Assembly (NCBI RefSeq): GCF_003966915.1
Contig: NZ_AP018150.1
Location: 930,001 to 994,000 of the forward strand
DNA from: Mycoavidus cysteinexigens
Lineage (GTDB): Bacteria > Pseudomonadota > Gammaproteobacteria > Burkholderiales > Burkholderiaceae
Direction: 5' to 3'
Length of the DNA: 64,000 bases
The notes beneath the pieces were generated by a model. That model did no database searches. It was not told where the DNA came from and saw only the letters and a list, made by a program, of their open reading frames with translations. Each line of letters begins with the position of its first letter. The first letter of the stretch is position 1. The position numbers and the translations under genes were made by a program. Shown here one piece after another: positions 11,548 to 20,089 of this stretch.

Positions 11548-13220
11548 ATGTCTCCTTTTAAACCTTCAAATGGGTTGTCTTATCAAGCGCCGAGTTCAGC
11601 GATACCGAGTCTAGATGGGAACGCAAATGATCGAAGTAGTGCTCTAGGAAGAAGGCTCTCTCAATCCAGCTTGCCAAATATTCCAAATAATAATAAACGT
11701 TTAAGTGGAGCTCCTCAGGGGAATCCCAAAAGGCTGCGTCGGGAACTGCCTGAATCTACAAAAGCAGATGAGCAAAGGGTGGGGCTTGCTGATGGGCAGG
11801 GCATTGAAACTGACAGGAATAGTCTAATAGGAAGCGCGCCAAGAGAGGCTTGGGAAGACGAGTTTATACAATATCCAGAAGATGATCTTGTTCCGCAGGA
11901 AGATTCATTAGCTAATCGAGTGAATTCTGAGAATTTGGAACATTTGTCGGACGCACCAAATCAAGATAGTGATTTCTTTAATTTTCCCGGTGAATTGGAT
12001 TTTGGCAATGCAAGTGTTTCATTAAAAAATACAGATGCTGAAATGGGCTTGGCAAGTTCGCCAAAAGAAATATCGAATATTCCATTAGATAAATTTTCAC
12101 TCGTATATTTTTTAAATACGCCACTTGATCCTAATGCTTCAGAAAAGTTATTGAATGATTTAAGCCAAGGTGATTTTTCCCTGAATTTTTTAGGCGATTC
12201 TAACCCTTCTTTAGAAAAAAATGCGAACTAGGTAGAGCAAAGAGCGAAAGATCCAGAAAATCCGGAGCATTTATCGGGTACTCCAAACCAATATAGTGAT
12301 TTCTTTAATTTTGTAGATGAATTGAATTTTGGCAATGCAAGTGCTTTATTAGAAAATCAAGATGCCGAAATGAGCTTGGCAAGTTCATCAAAAGAAATAT
12401 CGAATATTCCATTAGATGAACGTTCATTCGTAGATTTTTTAAATACGCCACTTGATCCTAATGCTTCAGAAAAATTATTGACTTATTTAAGTCAAGGTGA
12501 TCTTTCTCTGGATTTTTTAGACAATTCTAATCCTTTTTTTGAAAAAAATCGAACCAGGTAGAGCAAGGGCAAAGAGCGAAAGATCCAGAGTTGGAAAATA
12601 GGATGAAGGAGGGTGTGGAGAGTCAGGCAGATAAGATCCGAGCTCTTATCGCAGTCCATGGCTTCCGGATAACTAAGGGGATGCTACAAAGAGAATTTAT
12701 AAAAGCCCATCCCAATGAGTCATACCCTCATATAGCCACTTGTAGTAAACACTTAACGTGGGCGAGAAAAGAGCAAAGAAAGCAGAATCCAGAATTGGAA
12801 ATTAGGCTAAGAAACGATCATGGAGATAACATCCAAGCTGTAATCGAGGATGATAGCCACTTGATAACTGCAGCAGAGTTAAAAGAAAGATTTGAAACAG
12901 CCCATCCCAATGGGCCATATTTTCATATAAGGACTTTTTCTAATTACCTCAATTTGATAAGAAAAGAGCAAAAAAAGAAGAATCCAGAATTGGAAAGTAA
13001 GCTGAGGAACTATCAAGGAGATAAGATCCGAGCTTTAATCGAGGCCAATAGCGTCTTGATGTCTGAGGCAGAACTACAAATAGAATTTGAAACTGTCTAT
13101 CCCAATGAGCTATGCCCTCGTCAATTTACTTTTAGTAGTTACTTAAATCGAATGAAGCAAGAGCTAATAGCGAAGAGACCTGAATTGAAGGATAATTTGT
13201 ATCCAAAGTCTAGAAATTAA
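11548..13220 (+). pseudogene. third member of the modular island family, broken by a nonsense codon and a 1-base deletion
   Basis: The reading starts at ATG 11548 and stops at TAG 12229-12231. The same frame resumes and shifts at 12549/12550, and a third segment (frame of 12591) runs to 13220. Comparing the two internal repeat units explains both lesions. CAG-GTA-GAG in unit 2 is TAG-GTA-GAG in unit 1, and GCGAAC in unit 1 is CGAAC in unit 2. Repaired, the protein would have about 557 residues: a Ser/Asn-rich N-terminus with basic KRLRREL, two 109-residue acidic blocks (SDFFNF, FSLNFL), then three C-terminal repeats of about 65 residues ending KKNPEL. Layout and motifs parallel the proteins at 9147 and 14187, though the primary sequence is more distant. 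A sequencing error at one lesion is possible, at both less likely. Confidence 0.75.
11929..12581 (+). repeat. tandem direct repeat inside the broken island gene (2 x about 327 bp)
   Basis: Unit 1 starts at 11929 and unit 2 at 12256, exactly 109 codons apart. They share the segments SNIPLD, LNTPLDPNASEKLL and LSQGD with few changes. Unit 2 has lost one base near 12549. The duplication therefore predates the loss of reading frame. Similar two-block acidic duplications exist in the paralogs at 9147 and 14187. Confidence 0.85.
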
Positions 13221-13874
13221 GAGTCGCTAAACTCTCAGTTGTCCTAGCCGCAAACCACTTCGAGTAGGTATCCACGAAGGTTTGCTGGTAGATTCGGCCT
13301 ACACCCTTGATCGTGCCAACATAAAATGCATCCTGGCTGCCAAGATAACCAGGATGCGCTGTTTCGATCTCACCGTGCGCTACGTCGTCCTCCTGCTTTT
13401 TTTCGAGCGCAACAACTTGTGCTTCAGTTAGAACCCCACCCGTTGCAGCAACGTGTTTCTCTGGCGCTGAAAGGCGCTTTTTAAATGAATCTAAATCGCG
13501 CCGTAGCCAAACGGACCGCACTCCTGATGGGGAAACAAAAATACCCCGCTTACGCAGGTCGTTGGAGACGCAGACTTGGCCAAAAGCAGGCTGTTCCAAA
13601 GCAAATTCAGCTACCGCTATTTCGGTGGTTTCTTCAACACGATTTCTAAGATTGGGCTTTTACGATTGGCATCGATCAACGCATCCACTCCGCCGGTTTC
13701 TAGCGCCGTTTGATAGCGATAAAATGTGTCGCGCGAAAATCCTGTCACCTTACAGGCGCGAGACACGTTGCCAAGTTCTGTTGCCAAATTGAGCAGACCG
13801 ACCTTGTGTTTGATGATATTTTGATTAACAGCACAGGCTGTCCAGGAAATCATCTCCAGCTCGACCCAACTCAA
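13210..13874 (-). mobile_element. IS481-family transposase remnant (frameshift, C-terminus missing)
   Basis: The reverse strand starts near 13874 and reads NLATELGNVSRACKVTGFS, RDTFYRYQ and GGVDALIDANRKSP, an IS481-type helix-turn-helix. After a one-base loss near 13640 it continues in the next frame with EQPAFGQVCVSNDLRKRG, SPSGVRSVWLRRDL and HPGYLGSQDAFYVG. At YSKW the similarity ends, within about 40 bp of the stop codon of the broken island gene, so the catalytic DDE core is cut. Non-functional. Insertion or deletion here may have shaped the end of the neighbouring pseudogene. Confidence 0.8.
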
Positions 13875-13953
13875 AGGTTTTTCTTAGTATTGAGCGCTGC
13901 GATAAGCCCAACAACAAAGCCGGCGAAATACCCCATCCGAAGCAAAAAATCGG

Positions 13954-14186
13954 CGCATCGTGTGGTGCGATGGGGCTAAACAAGGGCTCAGAAGAGGGAT
14001 TGAGAAGCAAAACAAAAGCCTTTTATAAAAAGCGAACTTAAGCAGAGTATGAGGCAATGAGAGGGTTTGAATCCTGTTAAAGAAAGAGGCTTCGGAGAAA
14101 TTTGGATCATTTCGTGGGAAGGCTGTAAAGAAAAGCAGCAGGATGTAAGGTGATGGCATGAAAATTTTTTTAAATGAAAGGTTATT
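13954..14186 (+). repeat. duplicated upstream block, copy 2
   Basis: Second copy of the 0.2-kb block before the gene at 9147, running from the CGCATCG inverted repeat to the ATG at 14187. Differences are scattered substitutions plus an extra 17 bp or so. Conservation of non-coding DNA outside the start region argues for a shared promoter, leader or secretion-linked regulatory site, or simply for recent segmental duplication. Confidence 0.65.
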
Positions 14187-15437
14187 ATGCCTCCTCTATC
14201 CCCTATATCAAGACGGCAATCTCAAAAGCCGAGTACAGAATCAAATGATTTGGGTTCAAACACGATAGAGCAAACTATTCCGAGAAAAAGAACGGTCTAT
14301 TTAGAGGCCTTAAAAAATTTCAGGGTTGATACAAAAAATTTAAATCCAGAGCCTCAGAGGGAAAGAAAAAGAAGAGGCGTGCGACCTACCCCTCAAAAAG
14401 AAACGATACAAAGTGGGGCCGCGCCTGATCATGGATTGGGAGTTGAAATAGTCACGAGTGATAATCCGGAGAAGGTAAGCAGCCAGCTAAGTTATTCTGA
14501 CATGCAATATCAAGCATTTTATCAACCAATAGAAGCTTTTTTCAGTCAGCCAGAGGTATCTAATGCTTCAGATGGAGAGGATATTTCTTTGGAGTTTTTG
14601 ACTTACCTGCAGTTTGATGAAGATGATGATCCTAAAAGTCAGAATGCAGAAATGAATTTGGCAGGAGAGCCAGAAGCGAATCATGCTGCGCTTTCTGATA
14701 ATGATTTTCAGGCTATAGAATTGGGAGTTGGAATAGGCACAAGTGATAATCAGGACGAAGCAGGCAGTTCGTTATCTTTTTATGACCAGCAACTACGAGC
14801 ATTAAATCACCCAATAGATTTTTGCCGGCAGTCAGATGTATTGAATGCTTTAGGTGAAGAGGATTCTTTTTTGGATTTTTTGGACGAATGGAATTTAGAT
14901 AATGAAAATGCTGTGTCAGGAAATCAAAATGCAGCAATAAATTCGGAGGGAGAGTCAGAAGCGAATCACGCTGTGCCTTCCGTTAATGATTTTCAGGCGG
15001 TAGAAAAAAATACAGGTCAGCAAGCAAAATTGAAGAAGGCCAAGCATGTGAAATGGGCAGATAAATTTGAAGAGATAGCTAGCAATATTGTTAAAGCTAA
15101 TACAAATGTAAACTCTAAACTGAGTGGGATAAAACTGCACGCTCGATTGAAAGCATGGTGTAATGATCAAACCCCCCCATTAACATGCCCTACTTATGAC
15201 TGCTTTAATAGAAATTACCTAGAGAGGAGCTATAAACATTTTAAATGGCCGCTTGAATTGATAGCTGTGACTCACAGTGTAATTAACAAATATCCTAAGC
15301 TTGGTTATAGAAGGCAATATAAAAAATTTATGAAAGAAATAGAGGAAAACTATTCATCAAAAACCCCGCCCACATTGAAAAACTTTCGTACTTTTATAGA
15401 AAAAATGAAGAAGTCAGCTAGCGTGATAGAGAATTAA
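14187..15437 (+). CDS. modular island protein, paralog with two C-terminal repeats
   Basis: 416 residues; family not recognised. Same order as the protein at 9147: polar N-terminus with basic clusters PRKR (32-35) and RERKRR (58-63), two acidic/hydrophobic blocks (about 113-176 and 209-272; EDISLEFL, DSFLDFLDEW), then C-terminal Trp-initiated repeats at 290 and 354. One repeat fewer than the paralog. Its first repeat is a mosaic: the start and end match repeat 2 of the other protein, while the middle (WCNDQTPPLTCP) matches repeat 1. That suggests loss of a unit by recombination. The last repeat is well conserved (TPPTLKNFRTF). No signal peptide or transmembrane segment. An intact start and ribosome site argue that it is expressed. 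Function unknown; see the paralog for hypotheses. Confidence 0.7.
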   Translation: MPPLSPISRRQSQKPSTESNDLGSNTIEQTIPRKRTVYLEALKNFRVDTKNLNPEPQRERKRRGVRPTPQKETIQSGAAPDHGLGVEIVTSDNPEKVSSQLSYSDMQYQAFYQPIEAFFSQPEVSNASDGEDISLEFLTYLQFDEDDDPKSQNAEMNLAGEPEANHAALSDNDFQAIELGVGIGTSDNQDEAGSSLSFYDQQLRALNHPIDFCRQSDVLNALGEEDSFLDFLDEWNLDNENAVSGNQNAAINSEGESEANHAVPSVNDFQAVEKNTGQQAKLKKAKHVKWADKFEEIASNIVKANTNVNSKLSGIKLHARLKAWCNDQTPPLTCPTYDCFNRNYLERSYKHFKWPLELIAVTHSVINKYPKLGYRRQYKKFMKEIEENYSSKTPPTLKNFRTFIEKMKKSASVIEN

Positions 15438-15533
15438 ATGAGAAGATAATCTAAATTTGAGAGCGCCTATGAGACTAACAGGTTAGAGTAGGTATCTGAT
15501 TGGCGTGTTAACTAATTTAAGTGTGTAATTTTC

Positions 15534-16418
15534 TTAAAAATCATCACTATCGCTATCACTGCCATTGTCATTTATAATTTTGAGGCGTGCAGATCTGGCT
15601 TGATCCCATCTTGCATATAGCTCGTGTATGCTGAGTGGCTCTCCTCCATTGGAGGGCGGGGTTGTGCCGCTCCCTTTGTAGCTGATCCTCACCACTGTAA
15701 AAGCGATCAGCCTATCGTCTTCAAGCGATGTTGAATCATCCATAGGTGAAACGGCTTGGCGCTCGCTGAGTGAAAAATCTGTTCTAACGGCATGGTCGGC
15801 GTCGACTTTGTTACTGCTTAGGTCGCTTAGATTCAATGGGGGCGAATATACGCTAGCTTCACTCAAACTGTATTCAAGCCAATAGTTACCGTTTGAGTCC
15901 TCAATTATTTCTGGGCTTAGCCAGTTGATTAATCCATTTCTCTTCGATATTAGAGAAAATATTGCTATCAGTGCAGCCCGATCTATAGTTGGCTCAATTG
16001 GACGATTTCCTTTTTCTATAGCTAGAAATTTAAATTTAATATTGTCCCTAGTTTTGTTATCTAATATTTTAATTTCTATTAAATTTTCGCCTAACCAGTT
16101 GGAGTGAGATTTTATGTATTGAACGGCTTCTTTAGAGGAGTATGAGATAGGTAAAATTAATATATCTTTAATTTCTGCATCGTCTTTGCGGAAGCCGATT
16201 ATGGCTTGCCCATTTCCAAGAGTAAAAGAAGGTATTTTTTCTTCTGTTGGAAAATTTTTAAACCTAGAAAGTAGGTCTGCATGATCAAATTGTGATTCAT
16301 TGCATGATAGGGGATGAAAAGTCTCACATTTAGTTGTACTTTCGCTACTGCTACCACCACCGCACCCAGTGACCCAGCTCTTCACGATTAATAAGACAAT
16401 TAAAATTTCCTTTTTCAT
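15534..16418 (-). CDS. putative lipoprotein of unknown function with acidic Ser/Asp tail
   Basis: 294 residues. The N-terminus MKKEILIVLLIVKSWVTGC is a lipoprotein signal peptide with Cys19 in a VTGC lipobox, followed by a GGGSSSES linker, so it is probably anchored in a bacterial membrane. The rest shows no domain I recognise. The C-terminus ends in a run of Ser and Asp (SDSDSDDF). The gene is AT-rich like the island and lies on the strand opposite to its left neighbour, 96 bp away tail to tail. No paralog in the window. Role unknown; the island context makes an element-encoded surface protein plausible. Confidence 0.65.
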   Translation of the reverse strand: MKKEILIVLLIVKSWVTGCGGGSSSESTTKCETFHPLSCNESQFDHADLLSRFKNFPTEEKIPSFTLGNGQAIIGFRKDDAEIKDILILPISYSSKEAVQYIKSHSNWLGENLIEIKILDNKTRDNIKFKFLAIEKGNRPIEPTIDRAALIAIFSLISKRNGLINWLSPEIIEDSNGNYWLEYSLSEASVYSPPLNLSDLSSNKVDADHAVRTDFSLSERQAVSPMDDSTSLEDDRLIAFTVVRISYKGSGTTPPSNGGEPLSIHELYARWDQARSARLKIINDNGSDSDSDDF

Positions 16419-16560
16419 GTTGTATCGCTATGCATTTTAAGGTCATGGAGTAATCTGATGGTATTGATTGTATCAGGGCTGGATTTATAATGTTTATATG
16501 TTTCGTGTGTAGAGACTACCAAAATCAATCTATCTAAAATCGGGGTTTCACGATAGTGGT

Positions 16561-16645
16561 AAGTCGGTACGAAGAAATTTCTCTATATTTTTCTTCAGGC
16601 TCAGTGCCAAGTATGGGGACTGATGGTAAAGAGTTATTTATGTAC
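16561..16645 (+). repeat. inverted repeat, left arm, beside YopT-like gene
   Basis: 85 bp that match the reverse complement of 17977-18060 at roughly 85-90% identity by eye. The arms enclose 1.33 kb containing only the YopT-like protease gene. Both arms can be read as a similar short peptide (MGTDGKELFMY here, GTDDKELFMY in the other), so the arm may derive from an older coding sequence. The remaining bases between 16419 and 16716 show nothing else recognisable. Confidence 0.7.
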
Positions 16646-16716
16646 ACTGACTTAGAGTTCTTTTTTAAGAAAGGCATCAATCGTGCAAGCTGTATGTAAC
16701 AAAAACGTTCGTTTAT

Positions 16717-17589
16717 TCAAGTGTAATAGACAAACTCACATCTTTTCAATTCTCTGTCTGCTCCGTAAAGTTCGTACCAATAAATTTCAATGACTTCAGC
16801 TAAATTTATCCACTTACCCTTCCACACACCAGTATTTGCATCCACTAGAAAAGAGCTATTCTCTTCACCCTTATTAAGACACGCAATTGCGTGTCCCCCA
16901 CCATTAGCAAAGCTTATTTTGACTAAGCAGGGTTTTTCAGGTTTTATAGATTTTATAAAATCAAAAAATTGTACTTGTTCATAATAATTTTCAGTTTGAT
17001 TTTGACTAAGGACTGACCTAAATAAATAATTATCAAAACATACCTGATTAGCTCCCTTGACGGATAAAATTTGAGAATTTTTATATGCTAAATAATGTTT
17101 ATTTTTTAATTCATTTAATTTATTCCATATATTATCTATATCTGCGGATCCCTTAAGATTAAATAAATTAGAAAAAGAATCTAAAAAACCAGATTCTTTT
17201 TCTTTTGTTTTTAATGAATTTTTTAATTTTTCCATTTCTTCTGAGTATGCTTTTTGCTCTTGTTCACAGTTATCAGATCTAGCTATATATGAGCCATTTT
17301 CTAATAAAAAAAGATTCATTGTTGGCCCCCAGCTATCCTCCTTATCGTCAGAAAGTTCCTGTGTATATAATTCCCATATTTTATTGTATTCCTTCATTTG
17401 GTATATTTCCTTCGAGAGCCAAGTTGTGGAAACCGCATAGCAAACACCGCCACCAGTCTCTCTTAGCATATCCGCTACCAAATTATTTTTATCTAACTTG
17501 AGATGTTGTAGAATGGGTATAGAAAACTCAACTTGTTTTTCCGAGGCGAGCTTTCGGCAATATGCAAGGTTTACATTTTTTGCTGGCAT
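16717..17589 (-). CDS. YopT/AvrPphB-type cysteine protease (peptidase family C58-like), candidate effector
   Basis: 290 residues. A papain-like triad can be placed: C50 in GGGVCYAVSTTWL, H233 in NGGGHAIAC and D250 in FLVDANTGVW. This spacing and the wording around each residue fit family C58, whose members YopT and AvrPphB are type III effectors cleaving host Rho GTPases or kinases. The central part (100-170) is Lys/Glu-rich and helical, without a known domain. No signal peptide, as expected for such effectors. Strongly AT-rich compared with the core genes, pointing to acquisition. The gene stands alone, enclosed by an 85-bp inverted repeat. The host target is unknown; no secretion-system gene is in the window. 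The assignment rests on motif reading, not on a search. Confidence 0.7.
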   Translation of the reverse strand: MPAKNVNLAYCRKLASEKQVEFSIPILQHLKLDKNNLVADMLRETGGGVCYAVSTTWLSKEIYQMKEYNKIWELYTQELSDDKEDSWGPTMNLFLLENGSYIARSDNCEQEQKAYSEEMEKLKNSLKTKEKESGFLDSFSNLFNLKGSADIDNIWNKLNELKNKHYLAYKNSQILSVKGANQVCFDNYLFRSVLSQNQTENYYEQVQFFDFIKSIKPEKPCLVKISFANGGGHAIACLNKGEENSSFLVDANTGVWKGKWINLAEVIEIYWYELYGADRELKRCEFVYYT

Positions 17590-17976
17590 TAGATTCTCTC
17601 CGAACGATAATAAAAATTAAAATATAAATCTCATTATTGAGCCCAATAATACTGCGCAGCCAAATATTTTTTCTCTTTTATTTCTTTATAGGGTTGGTTG
17701 TAAGCACAAAACCGCAGAAATGTCCCACGGATGGGAAAAAGAGCTAGCGCCCAAAGCTACAAAAAAATTATTCAATATCACTCGAGCATCTATTGGATTG
17801 TGACCGAGTTGATTAAGCTAGATGGTAACCCATATTTAGCTTACAGTACTGCAATAGCCAGGGCCTAAAGGCACCTGGGAACATCCCACGGTTTTGCGCT
17901 TATAGGGGCAGAGGCAGGATTCGGAAAAAAATAGTACTAGAGATACCGTTTTGTCGGTCAATAAATGATTGTCTTC

Positions 17977-18060
17977 GTACATAAATAACTCTTTATCATC
18001 AGTCCCCACACTTGGCACTGAGCTTGGAAAAAATATAGAGAGATTTCTTCACATCGACTT
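17977..18060 (-). repeat. inverted repeat, right arm, beside YopT-like gene
   Basis: 84 bp matching the reverse complement of 16561-16645 with about ten differences and one gap. Together with the left arm it frames the YopT-like gene. No transposase or target-site duplication is obvious, so a non-autonomous cassette or two facing copies of one degraded element are both possible. Confidence 0.7.
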
Positions 18061-18198
18061 ATAAGTAGGTTTTTTAGTTCAAATTTTTTTTGACGAGATA
18101 TAGAGCAGGCAATGTGGATATTTTGGGTATTCTACTGGAAATATATGAATAGTAAATATTGTAGTGGCTGCATGAAGTTGATCCTATCCTTTAATTAA

Positions 18199-18214
18199 GA
18201 CCAGGGTTCTGGTC
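18199..18214 (-). terminator. possible bidirectional terminator downstream of crcB
   Basis: GACCAG and CTGGTC form a 6-bp stem with a 4-base loop. A short T run follows on the plus strand (GCTTTT); on the minus strand, which carries crcB, the following bases are only AT-rich. It lies about 95 bp past the crcB stop. Weak evidence. Confidence 0.35.
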
Positions 18215-18309
18215 GCTTTTCAACTGCGCTGCCCCAGGTGGATTTAACCACTATCTTGCAATATTAAGCATTCATTTCTGCGCGCCGCGTGATTCATAGT
18301 TACTCTCCC

Positions 18310-18696
18310 TCAATATGATTTAACCCAATGCCATGACGCAATCCCTGCTAGCGTCATGATGAGGGATCCCGCAACATGAACGCCAATGGAACTAATGGCC
18401 CATCCTAGTCGCCCTTGTTGCAGTAGCGTGACGACTTCAGCGGAGAAGGTTGAGAAAGTGGAAAGACCGCCGCAGAATCCAGTGATAATCAATAACCGCC
18501 ATTCAGGCGCAAGGTTTGGCGCTTGGGCGAAGTAGGCCAGCGCTATGCCAACGACATAGCCTGCGATCCAATTAGCTGAGAGCGTACCCAACGGTAAGGT
18601 GGGGAGGATACTATTGAGCTTAAGCCCAAGGCCCCAGCGTAGGAGTGCGCCAAGCGTAGAGCCAAGGGCAAGCGCGGCAACTGCTTTCCACATCAT
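18310..18696 (-). CDS. crcB: Fluoride efflux channel
   Basis: About 128 residues with four hydrophobic segments and the signature [16 protein letters not shown] lining the fluoride pore. CrcB/Fluc dimers export fluoride across the inner membrane. I prefer the ATG at 18696, which overlaps the amidase stop codon as ATGA; a second ATG follows immediately and a TTG precedes it. The overlap suggests translational coupling in a two-gene operon with the amidase. No fluoride riboswitch was seen. Confidence 0.93.
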   Translation of the reverse strand: MMWKAVAALALGSTLGALLRWGLGLKLNSILPTLPLGTLSANWIAGYVVGIALAYFAQAPNLAPEWRLLIITGFCGGLSTFSTFSAEVVTLLQQGRLGWAISSIGVHVAGSLIMTLAGIASWHWVKSY

Positions 18697-20069
18697 CAAT
18701 GCGTGCTAAGGTGAGTTGAGTGCTGGCGGGTGGCCAGTACGGCTTCGATCGCGCGCGCGATGCGGATGATGCGCGCATCGCTATAGGCAAAACCGCAAAT
18801 CGATAATCCGACCGGTAGTTCACCGGGCAATTGGCAAGGTAGCGTGAGCGCGCAGCCATTCAAAATATTCGTGATGCGCGCATTGCGCAAGGCCAGTTTA
18901 TTGGTTGAAACAAATAAAGCATCGTCGCGGATCAGAGGCGCAAGTGGTGGCGGCGTAATGGCTGCAGTGGGCATGAGCCACGCATCCGCATCATATAAGC
19001 GCTGGCGGGCGTAGGCTTGTAGGCGTTTGTGTCCGGCTAGTATATCCAGATAATCAGCGGCGGTGAGGGTTGCGCCCTTGCGAAGGTTAGCGACGACGTG
19101 AGGGTCATAATTTGCGCCAGCGCGCTGTATAAGTGATCGGTGCCAAGTCCAGGCTTCGGCGGCAACCAGACCGCCTTGCTGATTGATTGAGTTAAGTTCA
19201 AATAATTCAGGGAAAGAAAAATGGACGATGTGCGCACCTGCTCGGCTTAGCGCCTCGAGTGCCGCCTCAAAAGCTGAGTGTACTGTTCGGTCCAGCTCTG
19301 CGCCTACGTAATCGTGCGTGACATAAAGGCGCAAGCCTTTAATATTGGCTGCGCTGGTTTCAATCGAAGAGGGGGATTGGCCGACTAGTACCGCATCTAA
19401 GATGGCGCAGCAGTCAACTGAAGGGGCGAGCGGTCCAGCCGAGTCAAGCGAAGCCGACAGGGGGATCGCGCCGGTCAGAGGGACGCGCTTGGCGGTTGGC
19501 TTAAAGCCTGTTAATCCGCAGAACGCTGCGGGTACTCGAATTGAGCCGCCGGTATCCGTGCCGAGTGCGGCAATGGCCATTTCACCCGCTACTGAAACGG
19601 CGGCGCCGGAGCTTGATCCTCCCGCCACCCGGCTAGGGTCCAGCGGAGTGCAGGGGTTGCCGTAATGTGGATTAAGGCCAAGCCCAGTATAAGCAAATTC
19701 GCTCATATTTGTACGGCCTAGCAGAATCGCGCCTGCCGCGCGTAGGCGCGCCACTGCTAGGGCATCGGTGGTTGCTGGCGGCGCATTCGCTAAAATGCGC
19801 GAACCGGCGCGGGTCACTTGCCCAGCTATATCGAACAAATCTTTAATCGAAATCGGTAGTCCGGCCAAGAGCGAAGGCGCATAACCAGCAGCCCGCGCAA
19901 CATCGGAAGCATGCGCGGCGACTAACGCATGTTCTGCGTCAACGCTGATCCAGGCGCAGCCGCCTGCGCGACGATGAGCGTCGATGCGTGCGAGTGCTTC
20001 CTCGATCAGGCGTACGCTTGTTATCTGCTGGTTTTGCAAGGCCAGCGCCATACCCCGAACGGTCTTCAT
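18696..20069 (-). CDS. Amidase-signature family hydrolase
   Basis: 457 residues with the amidase signature. Catalytic Lys76 lies in [10 protein letters not shown], the Ser cluster in GGSSSGAA (152-154) and the nucleophile Ser176 in [11 protein letters not shown]. The family hydrolyses amide bonds in a Ser-Ser-Lys mechanism and includes GatA, allophanate hydrolase and aryl-amidases. The substrate cannot be named from sequence. It is not likely to be GatA, because gatB and gatC are not adjacent. It lies between metR and crcB on one strand, with a 4-base overlap to crcB and 20 bp from the metR stop, so the three may be co-transcribed. Confidence 0.88.
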   Translation of the reverse strand: MKTVRGMALALQNQQITSVRLIEEALARIDAHRRAGGCAWISVDAEHALVAAHASDVARAAGYAPSLLAGLPISIKDLFDIAGQVTRAGSRILANAPPATTDALAVARLRAAGAILLGRTNMSEFAYTGLGLNPHYGNPCTPLDPSRVAGGSSSGAAVSVAGEMAIAALGTDTGGSIRVPAAFCGLTGFKPTAKRVPLTGAIPLSASLDSAGPLAPSVDCCAILDAVLVGQSPSSIETSAANIKGLRLYVTHDYVGAELDRTVHSAFEAALEALSRAGAHIVHFSFPELFELNSINQQGGLVAAEAWTWHRSLIQRAGANYDPHVVANLRKGATLTAADYLDILAGHKRLQAYARQRLYDADAWLMPTAAITPPPLAPLIRDDALFVSTNKLALRNARITNILNGCALTLPCQLPGELPVGLSICGFAYSDARIIRIARAIEAVLATRQHSTHLSTH

Positions 20070-20089
20070 TTATACAGTTTAACCGTAAA

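Larger units (their letters stand above)
17590..18309. other. 720-bp non-coding interval at the island's right side
   Basis: AT-rich, with no gene I can support. It holds the right arm of the inverted repeat (17977-18060), which overlaps a 60-codon reverse frame (17836-18018) that I regard as relic, and a hairpin at 18199-18214. No attachment-site duplicate of the ssrA end was recognised here, although the change from AT-rich island to core genes falls in this interval. Confidence 0.5.

Noticed and set aside
18061-18309. Right attachment site of the ssrA island
   Set aside because: I searched by eye for the ssrA 3' end sequence and found none; a degenerate short core could have escaped notice.
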